A stretch of 62,000 bases of DNA from Chrysomallon squamiferum (taxonomy: Eukaryota > Mollusca > Gastropoda > Neomphalida > Peltospiridae): positions 10,922,449 to 10,984,448 of the forward strand of contig CM022669.1 of NCBI GenBank assembly GCA_012295275.1, written 5' to 3'. The position numbers were made by a program, and so were the translations under genes. The notes under the pieces are model-generated. The model did not search any database, had not been told where the DNA came from, and saw only the letters and a program-made list of their open reading frames with translations. Of the stretch, positions 27,330 to 41,692 are shown piece by piece. Every line of letters starts with the position of its first letter. Within the stretch, counting starts at the first letter, position 1.

Positions 27330-27630
27330 CATAAATTATTTTTATGAATATTATTATCACTATTACAAAAGTTGTTTTTCAACAAAGAATCCTTTAGAAT
27401 ACATGTATATATACAACGAAGTTTTCCCTTTCTACTAAAGGATAATCATATTCGTAAATAAATTTCTATTCAAAAAACGAATTTGTAACTGAAAGGTATT
27501 AGTGATTTTGAAGTATTATCCTTTCAGGTTTAATTGTATTTCTGTCATGTGATGCAAAGATAATAACCAAGTGTATTTATGTATACGTAGCGTCTAAATA
27601 ACTGTACTCACAGGGGATAATATCAAGAGG

Positions 27631-27667
<37 letters not shown>

Positions 27668-29131
27668 CTGTTGTTAGTGAAAATGTCTTATTTCAGCAGA
27701 GTTAAATAATAAGAATACGAACTACAATTTAACAAACAGTGCCTTTCTTCGGCATAATTAATCACTATAATTAACATTTATGAATATGTTAATATTTAAT
27801 TAACAAAACGTTGTTACATTAAAACATATTTTTATTCTATTTTTATTGTATATGCTGATTATAACCTTATCCGTCTATTTTGCATCCGATGACTATTCGA
27901 AAATATTTTTTGAAATTACTGTACAATAAACTGTATTCTTATTAGTGGTACACAGAAAACTTGGGAAAAGTAATCAGTATGATTTACATGGATGTTAACA
28001 GTTGTTAGTACTGTTTTACATTTGGAGTTTCAGTCCATGAATATATATAATGTAAAAAATGTATTTTTTTTTATCAGAGTCTTGATAAACTGAGTAGGGA
28101 TGTCATGGAAGCATAATGCCGCTGATAAGTAGGACTGACTGCAGACAGGCTACCTCAGTGAACGATCTTCCTCATAGCGGTTAAAACGTGGCTCAGAAAT
28201 AAATCAAACTGATTGGTGGAAGTTATTGACAAATCAGATTGATTGGCTGATGTTATTAACCAATGGCATCAATAGATCTGACTACGAAATTAGCGATCCT
28301 GCATTACTGACGATGTAAAATTTTAAGGCTCGTTTTTAATTAAGATAAAAATATTTTTGTTTCTATTAACAAAAGCGCTCTCATTTTCGTATTTACGTTT
28401 TTTTGTTTTGTTGATTTTTGAGAACAGAGGAATAATATTGTTCTGTAGTGGACGAATATTAGTAAATAAATAATGTAAAATAAAATATATATATTATTTT
28501 ATTTTAATTTACATTATTTATTATTTTATTTATTTAATTAATTAATTTATTACTTATTTAAGTCCCTTTATTTCTTTTACTTAATTTAATTTCACTTCAT
28601 TTCTGTTCATCTTATTTTATTTATTTATTTATTTTTTATTTTTTATTTTTTATTTTTTTGTTCTTGTTTGTTGGTGTAATTTTTTTTTTTACTTTTTTTA
28701 TTTGATTTTTGTTTTTGCTGTTGTTGTTGTTACTGTTGTTGTTTCTTTAGAATTATTTTGGATTATATTTAGGAAAGGTTATCTTTCAACAATAATTAAG
28801 ATTAATTCATAATGAATTTAACATAACAACCTCAAACAGAAATAATTAATTCAAACCAAATTCACACGGGCCCCAGGAACTTACCAACCATCTTAATCAA
28901 TTTTAAACGTGTGAATCACGGGGTACAACATGACTGTTATGACTTCATCATTCAAAAAAAAAAAGAAAAAAAAAAGCCGTAGTATCACTACATTGTTGAT
29001 AATTGTTGTAAATTTGATCAAGGGAAAGTCGAAGCGGCTCTGCCTCGTACAAACACGGCGAGGTTTGAGTTGATGCTGTAATAATTGATTGAAAGACTGC
29101 GAGATTGCTGATCATTGATCGTGCTACATAC
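27082..29131 (-). other. Intron 7
   Basis: Holds TTA/TTG arrays (27174-27268), poly(T) (27629-27667), AT-rich filler and a non-repetitive CCAAT-bearing segment near 28080-28320. No exon seen. Confidence 0.75.
28211..28264. promoter_or_regulatory. Three CCAAT boxes in a duplicated 30-bp unit
   Basis: GATTGG at 28211 and 28241 and CCAAT at 28260. Two imperfect copies of GATTGG..GA.GTTATT.AC.AAT lie exactly 30 bp apart. CCAAT boxes bind NF-Y; function here is unknown. Confidence 0.3.
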
Positions 29132-29249
29132 CGACTGCAACGTTAGTGGTCTCGGTAAACTTCGCCTTCTCCGTAATCTCGTCTCGCGCAAACGAGATGT
29201 TGGTCACGTGCAGGACAGCAGACAAGATGGTAAATATCATGGAAATCTC
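29132..29249 (-). CDS. Myosin exon 7: IFTILSAVLHVTNISF
   Basis: 39 codons plus one base. EISMIFTILSAVLHVTNISF aligns with the conserved ..IFRILAAILHLGNIxF helix-strand of myosin heads. The usual LGN is VTN here, a divergence at an otherwise conserved turn. The rest (ARDEITEKAKFTETTNVAV) is the variable stretch before the HCM-loop region. Acceptor ATTTTCAG, donor GTATGT. The split codon completes Val with exon 8. Confidence 0.94.
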
Positions 29250-29943
29250 CTGAAAATAATTCAATCAAAATCACTTTAACTTTTTTTAATGGTTAACAAC
29301 GTATCAGATATATACGTCAAATGGTTATTTTGAATTGAATTATATAAAACATATGTGGAGTCTGCCTTTTAGATTACTAAACTAAAAATGGTGAAGGGAT
29401 ACTGAAATTTTGAAAACATTGTTGAGCGAGCCTACGTTTTATAATGCATAGTCAACTACTGATAGAAAAGATATCTTATTAACAGTACCTAAATACACCG
29501 AATATCAGCAGTTGCTAAAATAAATGGATCTTTTACAAGCAGTTTCACCCTAATGGAACATGGGTTTGGGTTTTCTTACATATATATATATACATATGTT
29601 TTATATATATATATATATATATATGTATTATCCAGTGGTGTGTGTTTGTGTGTGCAGGTATAATATATATGAAGTAGGAAAATTAAAATATGCATGTCAC
29701 ACACAATATAGAATCAATCCATACCAGCAACCTATATGTTTCATGTTTGCACACAAATATATAATAAACTGAAGCAGAAGGCGCACTATTACATTCCAAT
29801 AAACAAATCCATCACCAATCCCATTTCAGCTTTGCAAAGACGCCTTAATACATCAATACACACACACATACACACAACACACACACACACACATACATAC
29901 AGAGCCAAACAGACAGGGAAAAATCTCACCATACCCCCTATTT

Positions 29944-30340
29944 TATCTGTAATTGAGGATGAAGAAGCTGATATTCGACTTCATTTGACAAAACATACAG
30001 AACTATACTTTTGTTTTATTGTGTAGGAAATATTTTGGTCTAAATCTTTCATGCAAAAGGTTATTTCAAGATCATCTGATATACAAAATCAAAGTAAAGG
30101 TTAAAAGGTCACCCATTCAAATTATATTTAAAACTTTAATGCTATTTTTGGAATCATTGTTAAATTACCTTTTACAGAACTACCCAGCAAAACTGACCAA
30201 TCAGCAGCTGAAATATGCTTGCTTGAATATTAGCGCATTTTTGTCAAAATTTAGAAAAGCGTGAGGCCTTTACGTGGAAACTGATTGTCCGATCATGATA
30301 AATAGAGAAATATCAGCTTCTTCAGTTACAATTACCAATA
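29944..30340. mobile_element. Possible MITE-like element with imperfect terminal inverted repeats
   Basis: GTAATTGAGGATGAAGAAGC at the left and its near reverse complement (GCTTCTTCAGTTACAATTAC) at the right enclose about 400 bp; the core TGAAGAAGCTGATATT is inverted exactly. Target-site duplication is not clear. The inside has open frames without recognised domains. Confidence 0.35.
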
Positions 30341-30382
30341 TCCTAAAATCTGAGAGGTTAAAGTTTCATCCACTGGGTGATT

Positions 30383-30417
30383 TGAGAGAGAGAGACACAC
30401 AGACAGACAGACAGACC

Positions 30418-30483
<66 letters not shown>

Positions 30484-30526
30484 ACACGTGACAGTAGAGA
30501 CACACGTAGAGACAGAGAGAGTCAGA

Positions 30527-30567
<41 letters not shown>
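30383..30567. repeat. GA-rich block beside exon 6
   Basis: GA and AGAC repeats broken by ACACGTGACAGTAGAGACAC. In the pre-mRNA it is CU-rich, starting 25 nt after the exon 6 donor. Confidence 0.95.
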
Positions 30568-30571
<4 letters not shown>

Positions 30572-30592
30572 ACCCACGTGTGTATCACGTAC

Positions 30593-30713
30593 CCAGTCTG
30601 TGAAGCCCACGAGCTTCATGACGTTCAGTTGCTTGTGAAACATGTTTCTGTGATTCTCCATGTCTCGTGCGCTCTCAAATATCGGTTGATTCCGATTGTC
30701 TTTCCTCAGAATT
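30593..30713 (-). CDS. Myosin exon 6: LRKDNRN...VGFTDW helix
   Basis: One base plus 40 codons. The segment HKQLNVMKLVGFTDW corresponds to the family pattern F...L..xGF...E that leads to the IFxILAAxLHLGN helix. Vertebrate class III has a comparable ..IIGFTDKEV. Acceptor ATTTCAG, donor GTACGT. A (GA)n tract on the plus strand starts only 25 bp beyond the donor, so the pre-mRNA carries a CU-rich run right after this 5' splice site. Confidence 0.93.
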
Positions 30714-31343
30714 CTGAAATAAATAATAAAATTAATAATTTATAAATTAGATACAAATAAAGAAAAGAAAAAAACAAAAACCAAAAATATGTGTTCTAAA
30801 GCATAATGGCTCAAAACATCAAAAACATAGTAGCAGAAACAAAAACGATAATAACAATAAAAAAATAGTAGTAGTAGTAATAGTAGTAGTAGTATTTTAC
30901 TCTTTTTTATTTTATTTTTTTTATTTCTTTTTACCAATCCATTATGTTTGCAATTGTAACTAATATTAAAAACAACTAAAACAGCAGCATGATAACATTG
31001 ATGAAAGAAACAAATAAACAACGAAACAACAACAACAACAAAGATGATAATGGAACTGAATAGACTAGTGTTATATTTGGAACATTCCCCATGTGAGATA
31101 CGCACACAGATAAACACACAGCTTGAGAAATACGTAGATATGTATGTATTTACGAACTCAGATAATTTAGGTTCACATTATATTTTCATAGCTTAATATA
31201 TCAATTCTAAAAAAGATTTCTGAACACAGCAACAACTAATAACTAATAACTAGTAAATAATAAATAATAACATTCTGAAGAAAGACACAAAGAAAAAAAA
31301 CAATTACATATTACTTACGTGCATAGGTAAACCACGCTGGGCA

Positions 31344-31375
31344 TTATGACGTCATAAAGGTTTGACGTTTGCTTA
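31344..31375 (+). repeat. Paired TGACGTCA element, copy in intron 5
   Basis: TTATGACGTCATAAA, then GTTTGACGT, then GCTTAAC, with the two TGACGT cores 16 bp apart. Nearly identical to the minus-strand copy at 21925-21970, about 9.4 kb away. Confidence 0.6.
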
Positions 31376-31662
31376 ACAAAGCTGTTATGTAGTAGGATGT
31401 AGTAGCTAATACAATGTTTGAACTTTTCGTTTTGAATTAATTTCTTTATTTGACTTGGATATTTATGTCAAAAGGTAGGGATTTATTTATTTATTTATTT
31501 ATTTATTTATTTGTTTGTTTGTTTATATATTTATATAGTAAATTTAACTGACGACAATTGGCAACGCCGTTGACATTCCCAGTTTCAGCTATTGCATTAT
31601 GTTGAATGTTTTTTAAACTTTTGTTTTCACCAGTTTTGGGGTAATTTCATCGTTTTCCCCAC

Positions 31663-31720
<58 letters not shown>

Positions 31721-32607
31721 GCTTTTATTATTGTTGCTATTGTCAGAGTTGTTCTTATTGATAATTATATCAACAGAACTTCAGAATATCTCACTTAGTA
31801 CACAGAAAAGACGCCTAATAAAATTTGATGTTAAACTGAGTTATTCAACAAATTAACATTCATCTGATTCCTTCGGATTTTTTATTTTGGGGGGTGGGGT
31901 TGTTTTGTATTGTTTGTTATTGTTGTTGTTGTTGTTTTTATTTTTTTTTGTTTTGTGTATGTGTGTGTTTTTATTTTATTTTTGTTTTACGAATTTTAAC
32001 AACTTTTATAATACATACAAACATACATAAATACACACACAAACATTCATACAAACATACATTCATACATACATACATACATACATACATACATACATAC
32101 ATACATACATACATACATACGTACGTACGTACACACAAACACATACAGCGCATACATACAATGGAGATGGCTTCGGTTCACACGCACTTACGACTTTAGT
32201 ATGGACGCACGGAAAACTTGATTACTTTAAGCAGTGTTTCACAACAAGTTGTTATTTCTCAACACTGATTACACCTTGCTGTATAATGAGAGAAAAACAC
32301 ACCTGCAGTTCTGAGCTAATTAAAGAAACACAAACACCTGGAATGTTGACTACGGACAAAGAGTACACATTATCGCAATAAATATTTGGTATTTCTATGA
32401 TTATTCAATAATGTTGAAATTGATTTGTATTTGCCCTCCCGTGTTTATTAGGTGTTTATTATCAGTTTGACGCTCAAATGCTTCGCTGTAGTTGATATCA
32501 AATCATGATTCATACGTGGTAATGTTTTATGTGTGTGTGCGTGAGAGAGAGTCATTCAGACAGAGAGAAAGAGGGAGAAAATACATGTATGAGAGAGAGA
32601 CAGAGAT

Positions 32608-32755
<148 letters not shown>

Positions 32756-32776
32756 GTATTTTTAAATGACAGTGAA

Positions 32777-35273
<2,497 letters not shown>

Positions 35274-35297
35274 GTGAGTTTTGGTAACAACAACCTG

Positions 35298-35330
<33 letters not shown>

Positions 35331-36171
35331 TAAGCAGAAATAAAATATCAGTAAAATAAATGTTTGAAAAACAATAGTAAACAGTTATAACATGTCAGTA
35401 GTAGTTTTGATAGCATCTTTCTTTTCTGCATAAAGAAAGATATGAATCCATGTCATGGCTTTGTTTTTTGTTTTTTTGTTTTTTTACCAGTTTCGATTAT
35501 CGTTAAGTCGATATTAAGTAAATATAAATAGTTGTACAGTATCTATCTAAACACCAGTCATCCCAGAGTCACGTTTCGAGTCCGTCACACGCAAATATAC
35601 TTTTATTTTATCATCTAATTTTCACTGTGACACGAGATTTGGACTACGTAGCAGAGGAATTTGATTTTTATGTTCTTACAGAAAAAAAAAAAGTTTAAAT
35701 AAAAATAAACTGATTTCAAATGAGGATGAAATCCAGTGTTTTTAGAGGAAACGAACAGTTTATTATAAATAAGTCTACATCTCGATCATTTAGAACGAAT
35801 ATTTATTTAACAGTGTGCATAAGAATATTGTCTTGTAAAATGACGATTTATGAGTGGAAACTCGTTATCGCTGCAGTATAAGTCATTCTTTATAAAACAA
35901 CAGCATAGTATCTTTTATGTGGGCCTTCATATAGGGAGCTACGTAAAAACAATTGTACATTCATTTCAGTGAAAAGTATGCACACACATATAATCATATA
36001 CGTACATACACACAATATTTTTACTACAGCAGGTATATTTAATACAAGAGAACGTCTTAAAACAGTTAATATCTCAGACAGGTTAGTATTTGTGATATAA
36101 ATAAAACGACTGACTAGGAAACTATTCTTTATAAATTGTATTGAATACATACATGAATATGAGCGGGAATA

Positions 36172-36273
<102 letters not shown>

Positions 36274-36589
36274 GGAGTTATTAAATGAAGATAAAAATTA
36301 ACTTTAATAATAATTCTTTTAAAACAGTCCTGATTTATAAACGATAAAAATATTTAACACAATTTATCATATCTTGTCAGTGCATGTAAAATATACAAGA
36401 ATCTTTTAAGAGCACGCGATCTTTGTTTTCTATAGACGAATTATTAAAATTATTAGTCAAAAAAAACAAAAAAAAACAAACAGATATCGAAACTCGCTAT
36501 TTAAACATCTTCAAACATCTCAGGTTGTAAGTGTCAAACGTTTACACAGAGTGTACGTATACTCAGTCCTGTCAGTACAAGCAGTTGTA

Positions 36590-36790
36590 GCTGAAGCGCT
36601 AATATTTGACGCCTTCGCGGTAGTCATTGAACTGCGGCCAGGATGATGACGTAGGGAATCCCAGACATCCGGGCAATGTCCACCAGTGTAAGTAACGTCA
36701 TCCGAGTTCCAGGAAGCGTCAAGGACATGTACGTTACAGCCTGACCTTCCCTGACCTTCCCTGCGTGTTTGTTTTCTACACTCTGTGATC
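36590..36790. other. GC-richer island in intron 5 with open frames
   Basis: Non-repetitive, with several CpG. One minus frame runs 68 codons and includes TRMTLLTLVDIARMSGIPYV before a TGA at about 36633; a second minus frame is open for about 65 codons. The plus strand has AATGTCCACCAGTGTAAGTA, a splice-donor-like site. No protein is recognised. A nested exon, retrocopy fragment or regulatory island are all possible. Confidence 0.3.
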
Positions 36791-37373
36791 CCCAGATTAA
36801 ACGTTCACAGTGGTATAAAAAAATATATTACAGTTTACAAGATACATATTTTTAACGTTACACACAGAGAAATTTAAAACAAATTATCATGACATAAATA
36901 AAAAATAAAATGAAAAAGAAGACGGAATGAACCCGGTATTGTGTATTTTTGTTTCTTATTTAATGATATAAGAACCTGTTATATTTTGTTTCGGTTTCCT
37001 ATAGCTCTCCGAAAATATTTCTCTGTGTGTGCGTGCGTGCATGCATGCGTCTGTGCTTGTGTATGTATCTGAGTACATTTGCATCTATTCTGAGTCAGAA
37101 CGTGTACGTGTATATTCGTTTTGTAAAAATATTTATTAGAAAACATTTTTTATTTAGTATCTTTTAATTTTGTTTTAATTATTTTGTTTGATTGCACTTT
37201 ATTATTATGAAATTTTTATTTTATGAAATTCTTAAGTTAAATATGCTAGATTGTATGTTGTCTCTAAGGTGATATGCTGCTCTTATACAGATACAATTAT
37301 GAATAATTATTACCTGTTAGTGTATTAGAGAGACAGAAAGACCGAAAGACAGACAGATAAATAAACGTATGTG

Positions 37374-37455
37374 TGTGAACGAACATTTTTCGTTAAAATC
37401 TACAAAGCTGTCATTGTTAAAAAATCTGGTAGCAGACATTAATAACAGATAAATT
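37374..37455 (+). repeat. Dispersed repeat, copy 2
   Basis: Partner of 13320-13400. The match runs from GAACATTTTTCG to ACATTAATAA, then both diverge into AAAT-type DNA. Confidence 0.7.
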
Positions 37456-39475
37456 AATAATTTAAATAAATAAATAAACAAACAAACAAACAAACAAACA
37501 AACAAACAAACAAATTAATTAATAAAAAGTAAATAAATAAATAATAAATTTTATTTTTAATGTACATTTCATTTAATTATTATCATTATGTTCAGAAATG
37601 TTTCTGATCATAACTCCACCGTATCGAATATAATAACAATATTTGATTACCTGCATTTTATACCAATAATTTTGAAAGAAATTTTAACGTTTTATTTAGA
37701 TATAACATACTATTTGAATTTAAAACGTAACAAATCTGCATTTATATAAAACTATTTGTGTGTTATTTTGTTGGTGTCTGTATATCTGTGTGTATGCATG
37801 TATGTGTCTGTATCTTTGTTGAAATGTATTCCATCTACTAATAAATTATTCTATGAACAGGTCGTAAAGCCCAATAGCGAAACGAACTATTTGCTAGAAT
37901 CTCACTACTCGCATTTATTCAGCAATAAATAACTGATATGTGATTTCAAAATTTTGGTAAATAAAAGAAAGAAAAATTAGGCTTGTGTATGTAAAGCAGA
38001 AACGCTAACCATTCCTTGTAAAAAAAAAAAAATTGACCCCAAGATTACTCAATGCTGTATTCGGTCAAGTTCCGTTTATGAGTTTAAAGTTTGTTCAGTT
38101 TATGTGATTTTTCTAGTATTGTTAGTATTACAGTTAATAATAGAAGTGAAAAGGTTCGTTTTGACCAAAGAATTAGACTTCGTATCTGAAACGCTTCGTA
38201 TCAGTTATTGTTTTATATACACATATTACTGCATTAATTGTAGTAGCTGTGCATATTTGTTTTTAATGATGTTTCGTTTTTGAGACTGTGGATGTACCTA
38301 GGGTATTATTTATTTATTTATTTATTGCTGATAATAAATACGATTTATTTAGGGTTACACATTCCTTCTTTTTTTTTTTTTTTAATCATGTCCTCAAACT
38401 TTGTAAAACGTGCACTTTCACGTGATGAATGACAGGACTCAGTCTGATGAGAGAGCAGAAACAAAGGTCAGAGAAACCAGGGATGGATGTAACGTGAAGC
38501 ATGCGACAGGGGCAGCGAGGTGATCAACGTTTATCTACAACCTGCTCAGTGGAATGACGCGCTGTGTGTCCGCGGATTACGGTCAACCCGTGACATGTCG
38601 TCCGGGGAAGGGAGGTAACTGTGTACTGTAAGGTCAATGGCGAAGATGGCTTTCGAATATTTGTTTCCTGTTCTTCGTCTACATTTTTTCGATTATGTTC
38701 TTTCATTCTTTCTGGGGTGGGTTTCTAAGTAATCTATCCATTTTTTTTTTTTTTTTTTTTTTTAAATATTTCTTCCTATTTCTTTATTTTCCGATAAAAT
38801 AAAATAAAATAAAAAATATGGTGTATGGCAAAAATTCGACCTTGCAAAACCGGAAGGCGGTGATTATCCTTGTTCCAAAATCGCCAACCATTTTCCAGAA
38901 TTATTTGGGAACAAATGTTTAATAGAGGTATTAAGGTTAGCGTAAAAAATTTGCTAACGATTTTAAAAAGCGACACAAATAGAAGCTGAAGATAAAATAC
39001 CTCAGATAGGAGTTATATTAACAGACAGCAGAATTCAGAATGCCGATATCGACTCTTTGTCTGCATCTTTAAACGACAACCAGGAAGCCTGAATTTCCTG
39101 GTCTGGGAAGCTTATAGAACGAAACAGTGACGAACAGGTCTTATTCCTGCTTTTAGAGATTGGGGTTTTATTGAGACTTGAACCTATCTTTAGATCAATC
39201 TTTAGTTTCGTCTACAACTAGCACTGATCCTGAGGTCTGACGGAACACCACAAGAAGAAAACACATACAAACAAAAACAAAACAATTCCATCAACAATTG
39301 TAGGACAGTGGGAGAAATTTTAAAATGATAACAGAAAGAGGTAATTACTATAAAGCACATATAAAGATATAATGGTTTACGACTTTATCTTTTATAATTA
39401 CATTTGACAGTAGAATGTTAACATAATAAACAGTTCTTTTTTTCTTACTCTTTCTATTAAAAACGTGACTAAGAA

Positions 39476-39888
39476 ATTATAATACTTATATGAAGCATTA
39501 ACACAGAATATGTAAAAGTGAAAATAATTATAATGCTTATATGAAGCATTAACACAGAATATGTAAAAGTGAAAATAATTATAATGCTTATATGAAGCAT
39601 TAACACAGAATATGTAAAAGTGAAAATAATTATAAATCTTATATGAAGCATTAACACAGAATATGAAAAAGTGAAAATAATTATAATACTTATATGAAGC
39701 ATTAACACAGAATATGTAAAAGTAAAAATAATTATAATGCTTATATGAAGCATTAACACAGAATATGTAAAAGTAAAAATAATTATAATGCTTATATGAA
39801 GCATTAACACAGAATATGTAAAAGTGAAAATAATTATAATGCTTATATGAAGCATTAACACAGAATATGTAAAAGTAAAAATAATTAT
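39476..39888. repeat. Eight-copy 51-bp tandem repeat with internal hairpin
   Basis: Eight units of 51 bp, each holding TTATATGAAGCATTAACACA and GAATATGTAAAAGTGAAAAT. Most units contain the perfect inverted repeat TAATGCTT-ATATG-AAGCATTA. Because 51 is divisible by three, two minus-strand frames stay open through the array (179 and 171 codons). Tyr/Phe-rich composition and lack of context argue against a protein. Confidence 0.97.
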
Positions 39889-40205
39889 GCACACACGGAA
39901 GACAATAAAATGCACATGCAAAGAAAACAAACAGCACACTAATGTTAATTTGTTGACCTTTTCTATTTGCATTTCGCTTTTCATTAATTGCTAAAATGAT
40001 GCTAAAAATGATGATATTGTTTTAACTGTTGTTCGGTACTGGCTACATCTTGTAAAATGGAAATCGAAAATGTTCTTAGAAATGTGTTACCAATATTTAC
40101 AAAATGCATTTCACATAATCAATTAATTTTACATTTCATTCACCTGAAGTCAAATAAAATACCTAAATATACTGAAAACAAGAGCGAGAAAAAAACGCGC
40201 GACAG

Positions 40206-40312
<107 letters not shown>

Positions 40313-40931
40313 AACGAAGGTCAGATATGGAAACAGGGCGTTAACGGATTATTTAGTTTTTTGTTTTAAATATTAACTTTTAATAATGATGACGTTCGCT
40401 ATTCTGTGAAGATATTCTGAGCAACAACAAAAAAAATCATTTTAGAATTTTGTTTTGTTTGCGTTTTCAGCTTCGGTCCTGGCTATCAGCTGGATGTAAA
40501 CAAAAAGGGCAAACCAAGGTTTTCCGAACTGAAAATGAAAATGTCGCTTCCAAATCATTCCTGTTTGCAATGCAAAGCTGTAACTCGCTCTATAAACTTT
40601 CCTTGAATATTTTAAACTGAAAGTATGGCTCTAAGATGTTTTTGTATTTTTGTTTGTTGTTTTTTTTTTTTTTTATTATTATTATTTTTTTTTTTTTTAT
40701 ATTTTTCATTTTAGATCTTTCAATCTGTGGGTACATTAAAACGAAATATTTAAGTTCAACAAATGACACAAGAAGAAAAAAAGAAAACATTACTATTTAT
40801 AATAATAATAATAAAAATAAAAATAATAAAAATAATAATAATAATAATTTGCAGTGGAGTCTACTTATTGATTTTTCCTATTAGCAAAAACAAGTATGAT
40901 CGATATTTGGTAAGTTGTTATTGTTCTTTTT

Positions 40932-40977
<46 letters not shown>

Positions 40978-41358
40978 TACCTATGGTACATTAAGCTCTC
41001 TAGATTCGTGTATGTGAACAAGTGTATGTATGGTTATGTCTGTGTACTTGTTTTTGTAATCCTATTTGTAAATGATCCTATGATACCAAAGAGAAAAGTA
41101 TGCTGTTGAGTTTGTGTTGTTACTGACGTCGTTGTGGTTATTGCTGCTGCTGACGTTGTTGCTTTTTTAAACAAATTTCAACAAACTCAATGTAAAATAT
41201 AATCGTATACGTAAGCACTTACTTTAAAATATGCTTATCACTAACAGTCGTATCGTTGAGTCAGAATGTTTGATGGTTATTTGTAGAGGTACTTACAACA
41301 GTTATTATTTCTATAGGTAATTGTTCTATGTTATCACCATTCTCTGTGTTTTTCTTAC

Positions 41359-41506
41359 CTGTAAGACTCAGGTGACTGCAGGTGATATCCTCTGAGTTCG
41401 TCGCGGTTCATTCCAGCAAACATGTAGTAGAAGATGTGGAAATTCCGCTCTCCTGGACCTTGCTGTACAATCCGAGTCTTCTCTAGCAGGTAGTCCAAGA
41501 TAACCG
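41359..41506 (-). CDS. Myosin exon 5: LLEKTRI to ESY
   Basis: 148 nt: two bases, 48 codons, two bases. Contains DYLLEKTRIVQQ, the near-invariant YLLEKSRV helix end, then ERNFHIFYYMFAGM, the FHIFYxLLxG signature. The acceptor is a good CCTTACAG and the donor GTAAGA. The closing AG joins the A of exon 6 to give Arg. The 3.4-kb intron towards exon 4 and the 10.6-kb intron towards exon 6 flank it. A minisatellite begins about 35 bp beyond the acceptor. Confidence 0.96.
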
Positions 41507-41540
41507 CTGTAAGGAAAATCCATGTTTCTATTAGCCTTTG

Positions 41541-41692
41541 ATTTTAACCATGAATACTACGTGTAATGACATCTTTTTTTTTATTTTAACCACCATGTAA
41601 TGACATCTTTTTTTTTATTTTAACCATGAATAGCACGTATAATGACATTTTTTTTTTAATTTTAACCATGAATACCACGTGTAATAACATTT
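41541..41692. repeat. Tandem repeat beside exon 5 acceptor
   Basis: TTTTAACCATGAATACTACG and TGTAATGACATCTTTTTTTT blocks repeat three to four times with indels, starting about 35 bp from exon 5. Confidence 0.85.

Larger units (their letters stand above)
29250..30592 (-). other. Intron 6
   Basis: Contains TA/GT stretches (29580-29660), a CA stretch (29860-29895), a candidate inverted-repeat element (29944-30340) and a GA-rich block (30383-30567) that reaches to 25 bp from exon 6. No exon seen. Confidence 0.75.

Noticed and set aside
39398-39984. 179- and 171-codon minus frames with a 17-residue repeat
   Set aside because: They exist because the repeat period (51 bp) is divisible by three. 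Tyr/Phe/Asn-rich, no start context, no domain; treated as repeat translation.
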